Assembly: GCA_013350335.1 (NCBI GenBank)
Contig: CM023541.1
Span: 34,402,739 to 34,466,738, forward strand
Direction: 5' to 3'
From: Chimonanthus salicifolius
Lineage: Eukaryota; Streptophyta; Magnoliopsida; Laurales; Calycanthaceae
DNA: 64,000 nucleotides
Position numbers and translations under genes: made by a program. The notes beneath the pieces were generated by a model. That model did no database searches. It was not told the DNA's origin and saw only the letters and a list, made by a program, of their open reading frames with translations. Within the stretch, counting starts at the first letter, position 1; every line of letters begins with the position of its first letter. Below are positions 46,319 to 58,200 of the stretch, in pieces.

Positions 46319-46555
46319 TTAACAACCTCTCCCCACTTTGAGGCTCATACACCCTCACTACTTTGCATTGGGTCCAATATCACCCATAGGCCCAGAACAC
46401 GTTATGCTAGAAGGGAAGAGAGTGTTAGTTTATAAGCTCCACTCCACTTCTTGTCCTAGGGAGTATGGGATGTTGTGCGCTCCTCAGTGATGACAAACTC
46501 TCTATGGTCAAACTCTCTCTCTTGCACCCCACCCACACGGGTGTAGGCCTTTACA
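46304..46555 (-). mobile_element. TRIM A-family LTR with primer-binding site, partial copy
   Basis: On the minus strand it begins TGTAAAGGCCTACACCCGTG (46555) and follows TRIM A through TGAGGAGCGCAC, CCTAGGACAAG and TTATAAACTAACACTCTC. It ends near 46320 beside TTGTATCAGAGTCC (46313-46302), the primer-binding site. No second LTR was recognised at lower coordinates, so this is a truncated 5' end. Confidence 0.7.
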
Positions 46556-47390
46556 AAGTCCTAGTTTTTCCTTCCAAAATTCATTACGATTTTGTCTCAA
46601 TAGCGAAATGTTATGACATTTCAGTCTTTTCGATATTTCATTTTAGAAAAATGGTATAAAAGTTTTAAAAAGTATAAAATGATAAAATATAAAGAAAATA
46701 TTTAAAACTAAAAAAAATGCCGCAATTAATTATTTTCATTATTTCACACAAATAGAAGCATAAATAACCATTAAAAACCTATTTATCCTTGTACTATTAA
46801 GTTATGTATATAATTATCAAATAGTAATTCAAGAGGGTTAGAATAATATATTGATAAGATCAAATAAAAATCCAATTAAATAAAAGTTCAAAAAATATCC
46901 AAGAAATAAAGTTAGAATTCTCATTTTATTCAAAAGCAAAGGTCAAAATTCAAAACAAGTGGGTCCACAAATTCCATTTCATTTTATTCCCCTATTTTCT
47001 CCATGTCAATAGAAAAATAGACTAATGATATAAAAAATATATATTAGCAAACTATAAGTGGAGCAAATTCCAGCCCAAAATAAAAAAATTAACAACTTAA
47101 TCTCAGTGGTTAAAGTCACAATACGTTCTTGAATTAAGGACCAGTGGTCACTTTAACCACTCAGATTAAGTGACTATAAATTTATTTTTTTGCTAAAATT
47201 TCAACACTAGTAACTAATTAAGTCTAATATTTTTCTGGAAAGTTAGATTTTATATAACTGTATTCCAAACAAGATGCAGGTTAATTCCGTTGTTTTCCTC
47301 CTAATAAAGAAAATATTATGGGTGAATAGATGATGCAGAGAACACGAACGCATAAACATGGCACACAGCATGTTGGATGCAAAATAAAAC

Positions 47391-47608
47391 CCCCATGATT
47401 TTCCATTGGAAAAGTTCATGTCGGCTGGCGGGTTTGCTACATAGCCAGGCCCAACAATTTTGGACAAACCTATTTTCACCCTACTCTGATAGTAAGGCCT
47501 CATTATGTAAAAGCCCCATGGTTTTCCAATGGAAAAGTCCATGTGGGCTGGTGGGCTTTGCTACAAAGACAGGCCCAACAATTTCGGACAAATTATTTTC
47601 ACCAAACT
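47391..47608. repeat. Two direct copies of a 95-bp sequence, 122 bp apart
   Basis: CCCCATGATTTTCCATTGGAA...AGGCCCAACAATTTTGGACAAA (from 47391) recurs as CCCCATGGTTTTCCAATGGAA...AGGCCCAACAATTTCGGACAAA (from 47513). No domain was recognised in the frames across it. Confidence 0.8.
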
Positions 47609-47809
47609 ATATCAATCACACTAAGAGCTCTCCATTTAATTGTAGAAACGTTTGTATATCATTTCATTCATTTTTTCTGCAAGAAACTCGAAAAAAGGGC
47701 TCTTATCTTAGAAAATTTGACTTTTGTTAAGTTTCCAAAAAAATCTTGAAAAATCACACAAACACCTGGTCCACTATATGAATGGCATTAACACATCTCT
47801 AATTAAATT

Positions 47810-48140
47810 ACACAAGCATTGAGTGTTATTTTATTAAATTATTTTCACAAAATACCCTTAATTTGAGATTATCTTAGAACCAAAATTTGAAAAAATTATG
47901 AGAATAACTCAAAATGGTCAAATTTTAAGGGGAAAGTGTTCGAAATTGACAAATATCATTCAAACTTGGATAGCTTCTAAATCTTTTTAAAATCACATCC
48001 AATGCAAAATTCAAGTTGAAAAATAGTTGAAACTGTTATTTTTTTTCTTAAACATCAGCCAAAACTACACAGTATTAACCAATACTATCTGATGCAACCT
48101 CTGTACGGTACGTATAGTATCGACCAATATTTTGACTGCT
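47810..48140. repeat. Dispersed repeat with CAGTATTAACCAATA core (second copy)
   Basis: It parallels 20878-21160: TTAAATTATTTTCACAAAA, TTTGAGATTATCTTAGA, AAAATGGTCAAA, CAGTATTAACCAATACTAT, then TAGTATCGACCAATATTTTGA. Non-coding. Confidence 0.5.
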
Positions 48141-49137
48141 GGTGCAACCCAACTGAACAAGCCGACTTGTATGCTCTACCGTAGTATGACCTGAACTCAA
48201 TTTAGTTTGAGTTTCTTGGGTTTACTTCAAATTTCTTGGCCCACCCATATTATATTGGATACAAGCCCATGATTGATTCAGTTGGTGCAGGTTTAGACAG
48301 CCCAAATCGGGTCAGCCCAAAGATAAATATCACCATTATCTTCATACTTCAGCATCCAGCTGAGGTTATTTTTGAAATTGGTACTGATCAATGTATATAT
48401 ACATAGTATCAAGTCACAAGCTGAATGCATCAACAGCAGCCCGATCCAAATTTAATTCAAGTCGGGATTTCTGCACATGACTTACAACCTGAATCCAAAT
48501 TACTTAACCCAACCCACTCAAGTGTTTGGTGCAAACTGTGGATTCTGGGACCCAAGTCATAACCCTAATTGGAGATTTGAGTTACACTTAATTCAGGGCC
48601 ATAGAGGTGTATGGCATTGAGCTTTTACGAACTCAGGTTAAGTCTATGACAGATGAAGTTGGGGACAGGATGCCCAGGCCCCGTGTCATGGTTCAACCAT
48701 ATAAAGCTTCACTCAACCCTTCATCGCTGCAACTCGGTCTCGCATCCAGAAGTATGACTACTGTCATTTGTGTTAAAAGAGACATTAGTGGAAGCTTCAA
48801 GTCTGAAGACCTGGATCTGCTTCGATTCTTTTTCATCAGCGGTCATTGCAAATTCATCTAACTTGAAAGGATGCAATAAATTGAAGCCGAGTCAACCATG
48901 ATTGCTTTCACTTTTCATTTATGGTTTTGCAAAGAAACAAAATGTACATTGATGAACGGATAATATAGAGATAGAAGGAGAAGGATCAACTAAAAATGAC
49001 AAGAAGTCGCTGATGAAAATGAAGGCATGTGCTAATCACCTTCCCTATATGTCTGTACAATTTATATCAACGAAATGAATAGCCAGCTGTACAGATTCTG
49101 AAAGGATTTCATTTGTACAAAGGTTTTGTGTATGAGA
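48141..49137. other. 3' flank of the KEA gene
   Basis: No separate gene was recognised. The first few hundred bases below 49138 on the minus strand would be the KEA 3' untranslated region. The poly-A site was not identified. Confidence 0.4.
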
Positions 49138-49257
49138 CTATATTGCCAATGTTCCTTCAGCTACTTGATTTTCATCCGAATCGAAAGACTGAGGCTTGGG
49201 CTTGCTCATTATCCGTGAGAAACCATACCCAAGAGAACTTCCGCTTGCTTCGCATAG
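49138..49257 (-). CDS. KEA2: KEA last exon (with stop)
   Basis: Forty codons including TAG; starts [15 protein letters not shown] after an AG at 49258-49259 and ends AEGTLAI. Phase 0. The acidic, Pro/Lys/Ser-rich tail is past the RCK_N domain. Confidence 0.95.
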   Translation of the reverse strand, partial: LCEASGSSLGYGFSRIMSKPKPQSFDSDENQVAEGTLAI

Positions 49258-52200
49258 CTGTATACAAACAAAAGCCCATAAACCAATCACAAAATAAATG
49301 GGATTTGGCATCATTCAAATATAGGAGGGTTCACTTGCTATAATAATTGAGGATAAATTTTCATTTCCCTCAAGACCAGTCATTTGGAAACAGGTACCAA
49401 AGAATTAGATTTGCTTCACAATTTATAAATTTCCCTCCACATGTAAATTTGCTCAGTATAAATGTAAATTTGCTACCTCTCAAACATAATAATAATAACA
49501 ATAATTACCTTAAAAAATATAAATGCTTAGTAGAACGAAAGTTGAACAGGGAACAGCATAGACTGAGATGAAGAGAATATTGGTTATCTAAGGATCTAAA
49601 ACAAGATATGAGATGTTAGAGGGACTCTTCGCGGGAATCTTGAATGGACCTAAAGATCAGTTATGAAATCCGTTACCCTCAAAATTGAGTAGTGTGATTC
49701 AACTGAATCTCTGACATGGTCAATATGAGCATAAAACGCAATTACCAAATTGGGCTTAGAAATGTCAAAAATAAAAATTATATTTTATAAACTATATTTT
49801 ATAGCCCGTGCATTGAAATCTTCAATTCACCCATCACCATCAAAAGACATTTATCACGTCTATCATCAACTTTTTTACTCTACTTTTCCTGTCGAAATTA
49901 TGTCCTCCATATATATTTTGTGAAATAGCTTAAACAATTGCTAGAAATTTTAGAATCAGCAAATCACTAAGCCTGGTGAAGCAGAACAAGGGATAGGGTA
50001 ACTCTAAATGCCTAAAGTGGTCACTTAAAAATTAAAATAGGATGAAAATAATGCACCCTAAATATAATATGGGCTGAAATTAAATTCTAATTAATATTAA
50101 CAACTCAAGAATATAAAATTACCACAAATAATCATGCCAAAAACATCTCAAGAAAATCCAAATTCATGAAAACGTATAAAAAGGGTGGGACGATCTTGAA
50201 TGAAATGTGCATATGTAACTTAAATGAAATAGCATGCAAGGTGGGGTCACTAGAAGTAAGGAAAGAGGGTTACAAAAGTCACAATGAGATGGAATTGGAT
50301 TTAGATGGGTTTGAAGGGACTAATGGCAGTATGGTAAATAAAGAAGATGGGGTAAGTTGACAAAAGGGGCTTACGGTGATGTGGGAAAAGTTATGGCTGA
50401 TTAAGGGAAGAATGGCTTCAGCGAAGGGATATGGGGACTGTAGTATAAAGCGAAAATAGAGGTTGCGCCTAAGGGTGCATACGATGGGCTTAGAAGGTGA
50501 AAAGGGGAGGGGTGATGCAGGCTTAATGACCTTAGAGAGTTGCGGCAGGTTCTAGTGGATGTGAATAGGGACAACAAGGAAATAAAGGCTAAGGACGAAG
50601 TAGGGAAGTCTAGTTACAGGGACACAGCAATAGGGAGGGATGAATTTGGGTATGGGACAGCAAGGGAGGGTAGATCTGGGTTGTTTTGGGGGGTGACGAA
50701 GGGTAAGGGGAATGTATGGGGTGGTGGCGGCACGATTGGGAAAGGCTTGACTGCTTTGGTTCCAAGAAGAAAATAAAAGAGAAAGGGAAGAAGGAAAAGA
50801 GAAGAGAAAAGAGAGAGATTAGAGATAGAAGATATGTACCTGGATAAAGAGGAAGAGGCTTCTCACCGTCTTCTTTGGCTTCTCGCCTCCTTCAGATTCT
50901 CTCCAAAGGTTCCGTCGCTTCTCACGACGCCATGGAGCAGTGCTTGGTTGCAAAGCAAACTGTTCTTTCTTCATTCCATCATTAACTGCCTTTGGGCTAG
51001 GGATTACATGGCTTTATAATAACTCAAAACAAGAAAAGACTAAAATACCCCTAATTACAAGAATGATTAAAAAATATCCCAAAATTTCACCAACAAAAGA
51101 ACTAAAACAAATAAGATGAATGAATAAAATAACTCCTCTGATAGTGCTCTGCATCACCTGGTGGTTTTCAAAGCTAAAAAAATCTCGAGGGAGAGATTCT
51201 AGCATCTCTGTTTTCATCTCCAACATCCAGATTGATTTTCAAAGCTAGAAATATTTGCTCTATTCAACAGAGTAGGTAGGATCATCAGCAGTTATATACC
51301 AGTTGAGAAAAGCTCAGGCACTCAGATGGGGTTTGCTAGAGTCGTCGAAGCAAACCGAGCCATTGATCTGGTAAAAGGCAACCTTTTAGAGGGAAGAAGC
51401 TAAAGGTGGAGAGAGGTAAATACGGAAGAGAAGTAATATATCTTCCTGTTTCTTCCATCATTCATTCCCACCTCGGCAACTCCTCTTCCTATGCTAAATA
51501 AATTTATTTGGTTTTGAAATCTTACCACCGTCACAAGTTTCCTAATGACCCGACCCCCACTGTTGCTCATGGTACGATCTGAATGGTGATGTTTGAGAAA
51601 GACAGAACTATCATGATGAGCAAAGTTCTGATCAACGAAAATAGAGATCTTTGTAGTGGCCCACCTAAAGGATGATTCCAAACATATCCCTGCAGTTGAG
51701 GAATGGATTCAGTTTGATAGACAATGTAGTGGGATTTTAAGGTTGCTCACGTCGATCTTAACCAAGCCGTAACCTCTTTCAAAGTGGAGGAGGAATGCTC
51801 CATATTAATTTTTGAAGCTTCTAAGAGAGGATATTCCCCTCTTCTTAGGGTTGATTTCTAGGACCCTTCTAATGACTTGAACCCTATTTGGGTTAGAGTC
51901 TATGGTCTTCCCCTCTGTGCCTCGTCGGATGAAGTGCTTGCTTCTATTGGCTCCTTTCTAGGAGAAGTCTTGCAAATTGACTTCACTAAGCAAAGGAAGC
52001 ATTTCTTATTTGCAATATTTAATGTGGCTTAGAGCAACTTCCTGGAAAATCTCAAATGCAATACCCATCAAAATTGAAGATGTATGGCATGAACTAAAGG
52101 TCCCTCTTCCGCCTACTAGAAATACCCATGCCTGTGACAAGTCCTTGGCAAGAAAATACAAGGTTGACACCCTATCCGAGTATCCCACTTCAGTTTCTAA

Positions 52201-55200
52201 GGATTGGGAGAGATCTTTGGAAAGGTGTATGAGAAACAGCCCTCTTTAAAAGCTTCCAATAATGGTAAGGTTTCTTAATTTCAAAATCTTTCCTTGGCTA
52301 ACAGAGCCAAACCATTTAAGGATTTGGGTCCACCAATCTCAGGCCCAAGCCCAGATCATGGTTTTGGATCCATCTTTTTGATGGGCATTCCTCAAGAGGT
52401 TCACCAATCTAGTTGTCCTTCTGATGCTCTGGTAGATGCCTATCGAGTTAGGAGTAATCAGTTTGCAGAGTGCAAATTAAAGGACAGAGAGAAGAAGAGA
52501 AAAGAAACGGAAGGGACGATGAAACCAATTCGAGGTGGTCTCGAGCCTCCTCAATCTGTAATTTTCTTCCTTAAGTTCTTTCTCTCAGTCAAACAATGCA
52601 TATACGAGTTCCATTGTAATTGTAATCAGTAACTGATTCCTACATTTTCTCAACTGAGATAACTTTATTTTAATTTTATTCTTATCTACTGCTAAGATCC
52701 TGGCACTAATTCAGAAGTTTCCTCCTCAAGAATCCTCTGACTTCTCTCATTAACTGAATCAGTTGCCTGCGTCTGCTACATGGTCCCCATCTGAGTTGTT
52801 GCCAATTGCTTGAGTGCTACCGAGTCCCGCTGAGCTCACCCTTGGGGTCCTACCATTCTCCTGCTCTTCACAGCAAACCTTGTCCTCATGGTCCAAATGA
52901 GGGAAACACTACTGCAACTGCTGATAATTTTCCCAAGTTCCGTCTTCCGGTGGTACAGCCGTCCATCGAACCAGTGACTTTTAAACAAAGCTAGAGCCAA
53001 TCTTCGTCCAACAGAACTCAATTACTGATTCTGGTTCAGCTGACAGCACCCCATCATCTGTGAAGGTCGGCAATTGGGCCGAAACTGTGACTGGTGGACC
53101 CACCTGTCTTTTAAGTTGTGAAACATGGAAAACCGAGTTTATTTTACAGCCAGACGGTAAATCCAACTTGTAAGCTACCGAGCCAGTTCTCTGAACAATA
53201 CTGTAAAGATCGAAAAATCTCGGTGCCAATTTCATATTGGAGCAACAGCTTAAAGTTGTTTGACCCGAGGGCAAATTTTAAATAAAGCCAGCCACCCACC
53301 TTGAATCTTGCTCCCAGCGACGTTGATCATGTTGGTGCTTCATCTATTTTTGGGCAACACCAAGTTCTGTCGTATAGGTCTCGCAGCAGAAAATCTCTAT
53401 CTTGTAACTGGCAGTCCACACTAAGCAACAGTAGTAGTAGTGTTGTACCCACTTCGTAACAGCTAACAGTAGGATTCATACACCGCTTGGAAGGGAGTGG
53501 TCTTGGTGGCTGATTGAAATGTCGTATTACACCAGTAACTCCGCCCAAGGTAGCCATAGAACCCACTGTTTTGGGTTTTGCCCGGCAAAACACCACAAAT
53601 ATGTTTCTAAACATCAACAACTCCATTTGCCCATCCAACTGTGGATGATATGGGCAGCTCATGCGCAATTGAGTCCCTTGTAGCTTGTAGAATTCGCACC
53701 AAAAGTTAATAATGAATATAGGGTCAAAGTCCAACACAATCAAGGGAGGCATGCCATGTAGTCATGTTATGTCCTTCACAAAAGCATCCACCACTGTGTT
53801 GGCTGTATACAGGTGCAACAATGCACAAAAATGGGCATATTGGGAGAGTCGATCCACAACAACCATAATAATAGACTTGCCATCGGACGAAGGTAATCCT
53901 TCAATGAAATCCATTGATATGTCCTCCAAAATGCGATCCGGTATTGGCAAGGGACGCAAAAGCAGAGCTGGTGATAATTTGTCAAATTTATTACACTAGC
54001 ATGTATCATAATTTGATACATGAAGTCTTTACGTCTTGCTTTAACCCCTTCTGCAAGAATGGCAGCATTAAAAGCATACAGGTGTTTGAGAAACTGGAGT
54101 GCCCCGCCGGAGGGGTATCATGGAACTCATGTAAAATAGCATTTTTAAACTTTGAATCAAAAGGAATCACCAAGCATCAATTTTACACCATAGGGCCATT
54201 GTGGTGTACCCCCTAACATATTGCATATCGAAATGTAGCTAGGATCGTATCTGTTGTAGCTCCACACTGCTTTTGTCTTCCTGTTTGACATCATCTAACC
54301 AAAGGATGCCTAATGACTTTGACCTTTAAGATCAAGTGTCTTCAAATTGAATTTTAGACTCAAGTTTTTCTAACTGTAACTCATGAAGTATATTTTTTAG
54401 TTGTGCCATTGGATTTTATATGTATATCTAAAAAAAAATGAAATCCCTAGCGCGAAACAGGTAGGGCCAAAATGAGCCCAGGCCCATTCCAAATAGAACA
54501 GACTAGAACGGTTCGAAACAGAACCCGATACGAGAATGAACCCATTCCGTTCCGTTTTTCAGCTAGATCCAGAACGTTCTGGTCTCTTCAGACAAAATGG
54601 AATGGAATTGACAACTAAGATATGAACAATTTACATGAGTTTTTTACAAAAAACAATGTTCGTACGTGTCCTCAAATCTTCCTCTTCAAGGGGAACAATG
54701 AGGTATTCGGCTTGGGCCATAATAATGGATTAAGCACATATAGGCATTCTAGATGCATTATGCCAAACTAAAAGGAATCCATTTATCATTGTCTCAGAGA
54801 GAGAAAATGATTGTTGATACAATCTCTATTTTTGTCTCTCCTAGAATTCACAGGCACCAAGTCCATGGTCAAGTAGCTTATCTCATTTTGCACCCAATCT
54901 AAATATACAAAGATCGAAAGGAGAGTTTGCACTTCGGATGAACAATGAAGATTTGATAGGTTTAGTTGCCCGAATGAGGTAACGTGTCCGTGTCAAGCAC
55001 TTCATTTTTATGTGTAAAATATGTGTCCCTACCATATCAATGGTGTGTCCCCATTGTATCCATACATTTCTATCTAAGGAACCATTAACGAGGAAGACCA
55101 AAAATAACCACAAGGACAAGGGTCAGTTTTAGGGCATGGGATCCCCTTATATATTCTTCTTTTGAGAGAGAGAATGTAATCAAATCTAGTCCTTGAAACT

Positions 55201-58200
55201 TCACCAAAAGATGCAAGGCTGTGCATATGATTTTGAAAATAAAATCTAATGGTAGGGCATGAATAATTTATTTTAGAAAACATAAGCAAAATGGTGAGCT
55301 AACTGCACATCAGCTGATGAATCAAAGTAACTTAGAATCATCAAAGCACAAACATTCATCCAAACTAGTGCATTCCACATTGGAAACAGCAAAGAAATGC
55401 CAAAAGCATATCTCACAGCCGAAGAAACCCGGACATAGCCAACAGTAAAACAACTATCAATTTAACATTTCATAGTGCGTACCTCAGTAAGCTCAGATAG
55501 ATGGCGGCATCTAAATTCATTGATTGTTGCCGCGATTTCTGACGTTGGCAATTTAGCCTAGAAGCAGAAGCACCAGGTGGTTCAGTATAGAGAGAGACAA
55601 GTTGACAGATCAACCCCTACTCAAAAGCTAAAAAGGGCAAAACAATAAAATGCAAGGAGTAGCAACATTAAGGAATAAGTAGTTTAGTGTTTCTTTTTAG
55701 TTTGTTCGGTGTGCTAGTAGGGTAGTTTGTGTCGCATCTTTTTGTTGCAGCTCTGTTTCTCTGTTTTTCCTTTTTTTCTCTAATGAAATCTTCCATTACC
55801 AAAAAACAAACAAAAGGAGAATAGAAAGGATCGCTATTTCAAGCAAACGTAAAGAAGAGCCTCAGCACCTCCTATCTTGCCTCCTTTTTTTCCCAAATCG
55901 GAGACCATTGCTTCAGTCACTAAAGTTTGTTGCGAATGGCTAATGCAACATATGCAACAATAAATTGAGACAATAAATGCTGCTGTGGTTAATGGAGTAT
56001 ACGGCTGCAACAGAATTTATCGCGAAGGCAAATGGATATAAGAGAGGTGGCATTTTATTTACCAACATATCAACCCAATTCAAACCGAGTAACCCTAGAC
56101 CCTAACAACCCCATACACAGGCCCAAGCTTGCAGCACCTATGCACAGCCCCCATTAAAAGAGAGATCAAAACACTAGAAAAGGGGCCAACTTCCTTATTG
56201 TCTCTCATTTTAAAATACTACTTTGATTAGGTAGGGTTGGTAATATATGGGTTTACGATTTCCAAAGAATGAGTAGTTGGAGTGAGGGATCCAAAATTAA
56301 ATTCGAGCTGGATCAGGTCAGTATTCAGTGTACAGCTATCAGTAACAGCATTAAATCCAACCTGAACATGACCCAACTTGACCAAGGGCCATCCATAAAA
56401 AAAGTCACAACTAACAGTTCCTCGGAGAAGATAACATGATTAAATACCTTAGTTGTTAGATAGGTACCTATCTGTAAAAAAAGGATTATAATGTGAACTG
56501 AGAGAGCGAAAGACAATTAACAAAGATAACTTTTAACATAAAAAGCAAGGCAAGAAGAGCATATAGTTTAGTACTTTAACATAAAATTATATTTTATATC
56601 ATTTGTAAATTCAGCATAAGTTCCAGGATAAATTTAAGAAACATTGGGACAAAATCCTGCTCAATTATATGGCCTATAGGGGTACATTTAGTGATCAATC
56701 AAACCGTGCCAAAAACTACTCTACTCCTTGGCTTCAAATCCAGCCTTTAGCAACACCCATCCAACTCATCCCCAGTGTCAGGAAAACTATATAAACATAA
56801 ATAGTTATCAAACAATTCACCTTCAAAGACCAAAAATCAAAGGCTAAGATGCCCTTGCATTCCCAAAAGGTTAAGATGAATTTATGAGGAGTACTTAAGA
56901 CTGATAATCTTGCATCCATCCTTTGTCCATCTAGGGAGGGAGGGGGAGGGGGGCCACTCATAACACATCATGTCAGAGCACCCGGGCTGTCATGGGCATC
57001 TCTTAAACCTTAAAGCTACATTTATAACATTTACAATATTTGTTAAAAATGGTCAAGGAATGCAGAAACAAACTAAGAGAACTCAGTTTAAAAATTGACA
57101 TGATTTATTCACTTCAAAAAAATCAACAGATTTATTAACTAATAAATAAAGCACGAGGCGAATCTCTCAAAAATACAAAACACAAAAAAATAAGTGTAGC
57201 AAAAGGCTAGTTATGAATTATTTGAAGTTCAGAAGGCAACAACATGCACAGACCCACAATGAAACGTCCAGTAGCGCATACAAGCTAAGTATAACCTCCA
57301 ATACCTGGATATTCTACCATTTATGTATCCTAAGATTTTAAGTTGATTTTTCAGTAAATTATAAATTGTAGGAGAGATATTACTGATTTGCGAAAGCAGT
57401 AGCTTCATCAAATTAATAAAGCAAGTTTAGCTTCATCAAATTAATAAAGCAAGAACTCAATGTTGCACAGAAACTTCAATTTAGGCAAGGTGTGTGTGTC
57501 AGACACCTGCGTGCCCATGTCGGACACTTCATTTTTATGTGTGAAATCTGTGTCTCTAATGTATTCATGGCGTGTCCTCAACCTTTTTATGCTGTTTCTT
57601 GGCATCCTAGAAAGAACTACACCCCTATCACATCACATCTGTATAACTTACCTGTGCAAGAACAGCAGCAGCTAACTGTAGACTTGGTTCCAAAGTCTCT
57701 GGGACAACCTAAGTATATCAAAATTTATTGTCAGAATCACACCATTAAAGGATAAAGAACTTGGCATCATGAATGCAAAATGGAGAAAAATTACGAACAG
57801 TAGTCACACCCCTAGTTAGTCAATGGCGAATAGCAAAAGTTTAGAAACAGATATGTTCCGAGTATAATTCAGTGAAGATGGTCAATGAATCAGTCAAAAT
57901 ATACATGAAAAGCAAAAGTACGACGATGGAGAATTATAATTCAGCCAAGTTAGTCAAAAATTCTATTCTATGTACACACACACACACATGGAGATCTCAC
58001 CATGAGAGAACTTCATGGAGTGTGTGGAGCTCTCTCTCACTCTCTCGCTATATGTATAGTAAAAATTCAATAAACCCTGGTGTAGTAAACACCCCATTCT
58101 ACACCACACAAAAAGACAAAATACTTTAAGAGTTACCTTGAAAAGGTTATAGCACTCATGTGATGTAAATGGCATGGATACCTACCAATCATCTAAAAAA

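Noticed and set aside
46604..46660. Possible small gene near 46465-46659
   Set aside because: It overlaps the TRIM A-family LTR, and the translation shows no domain.
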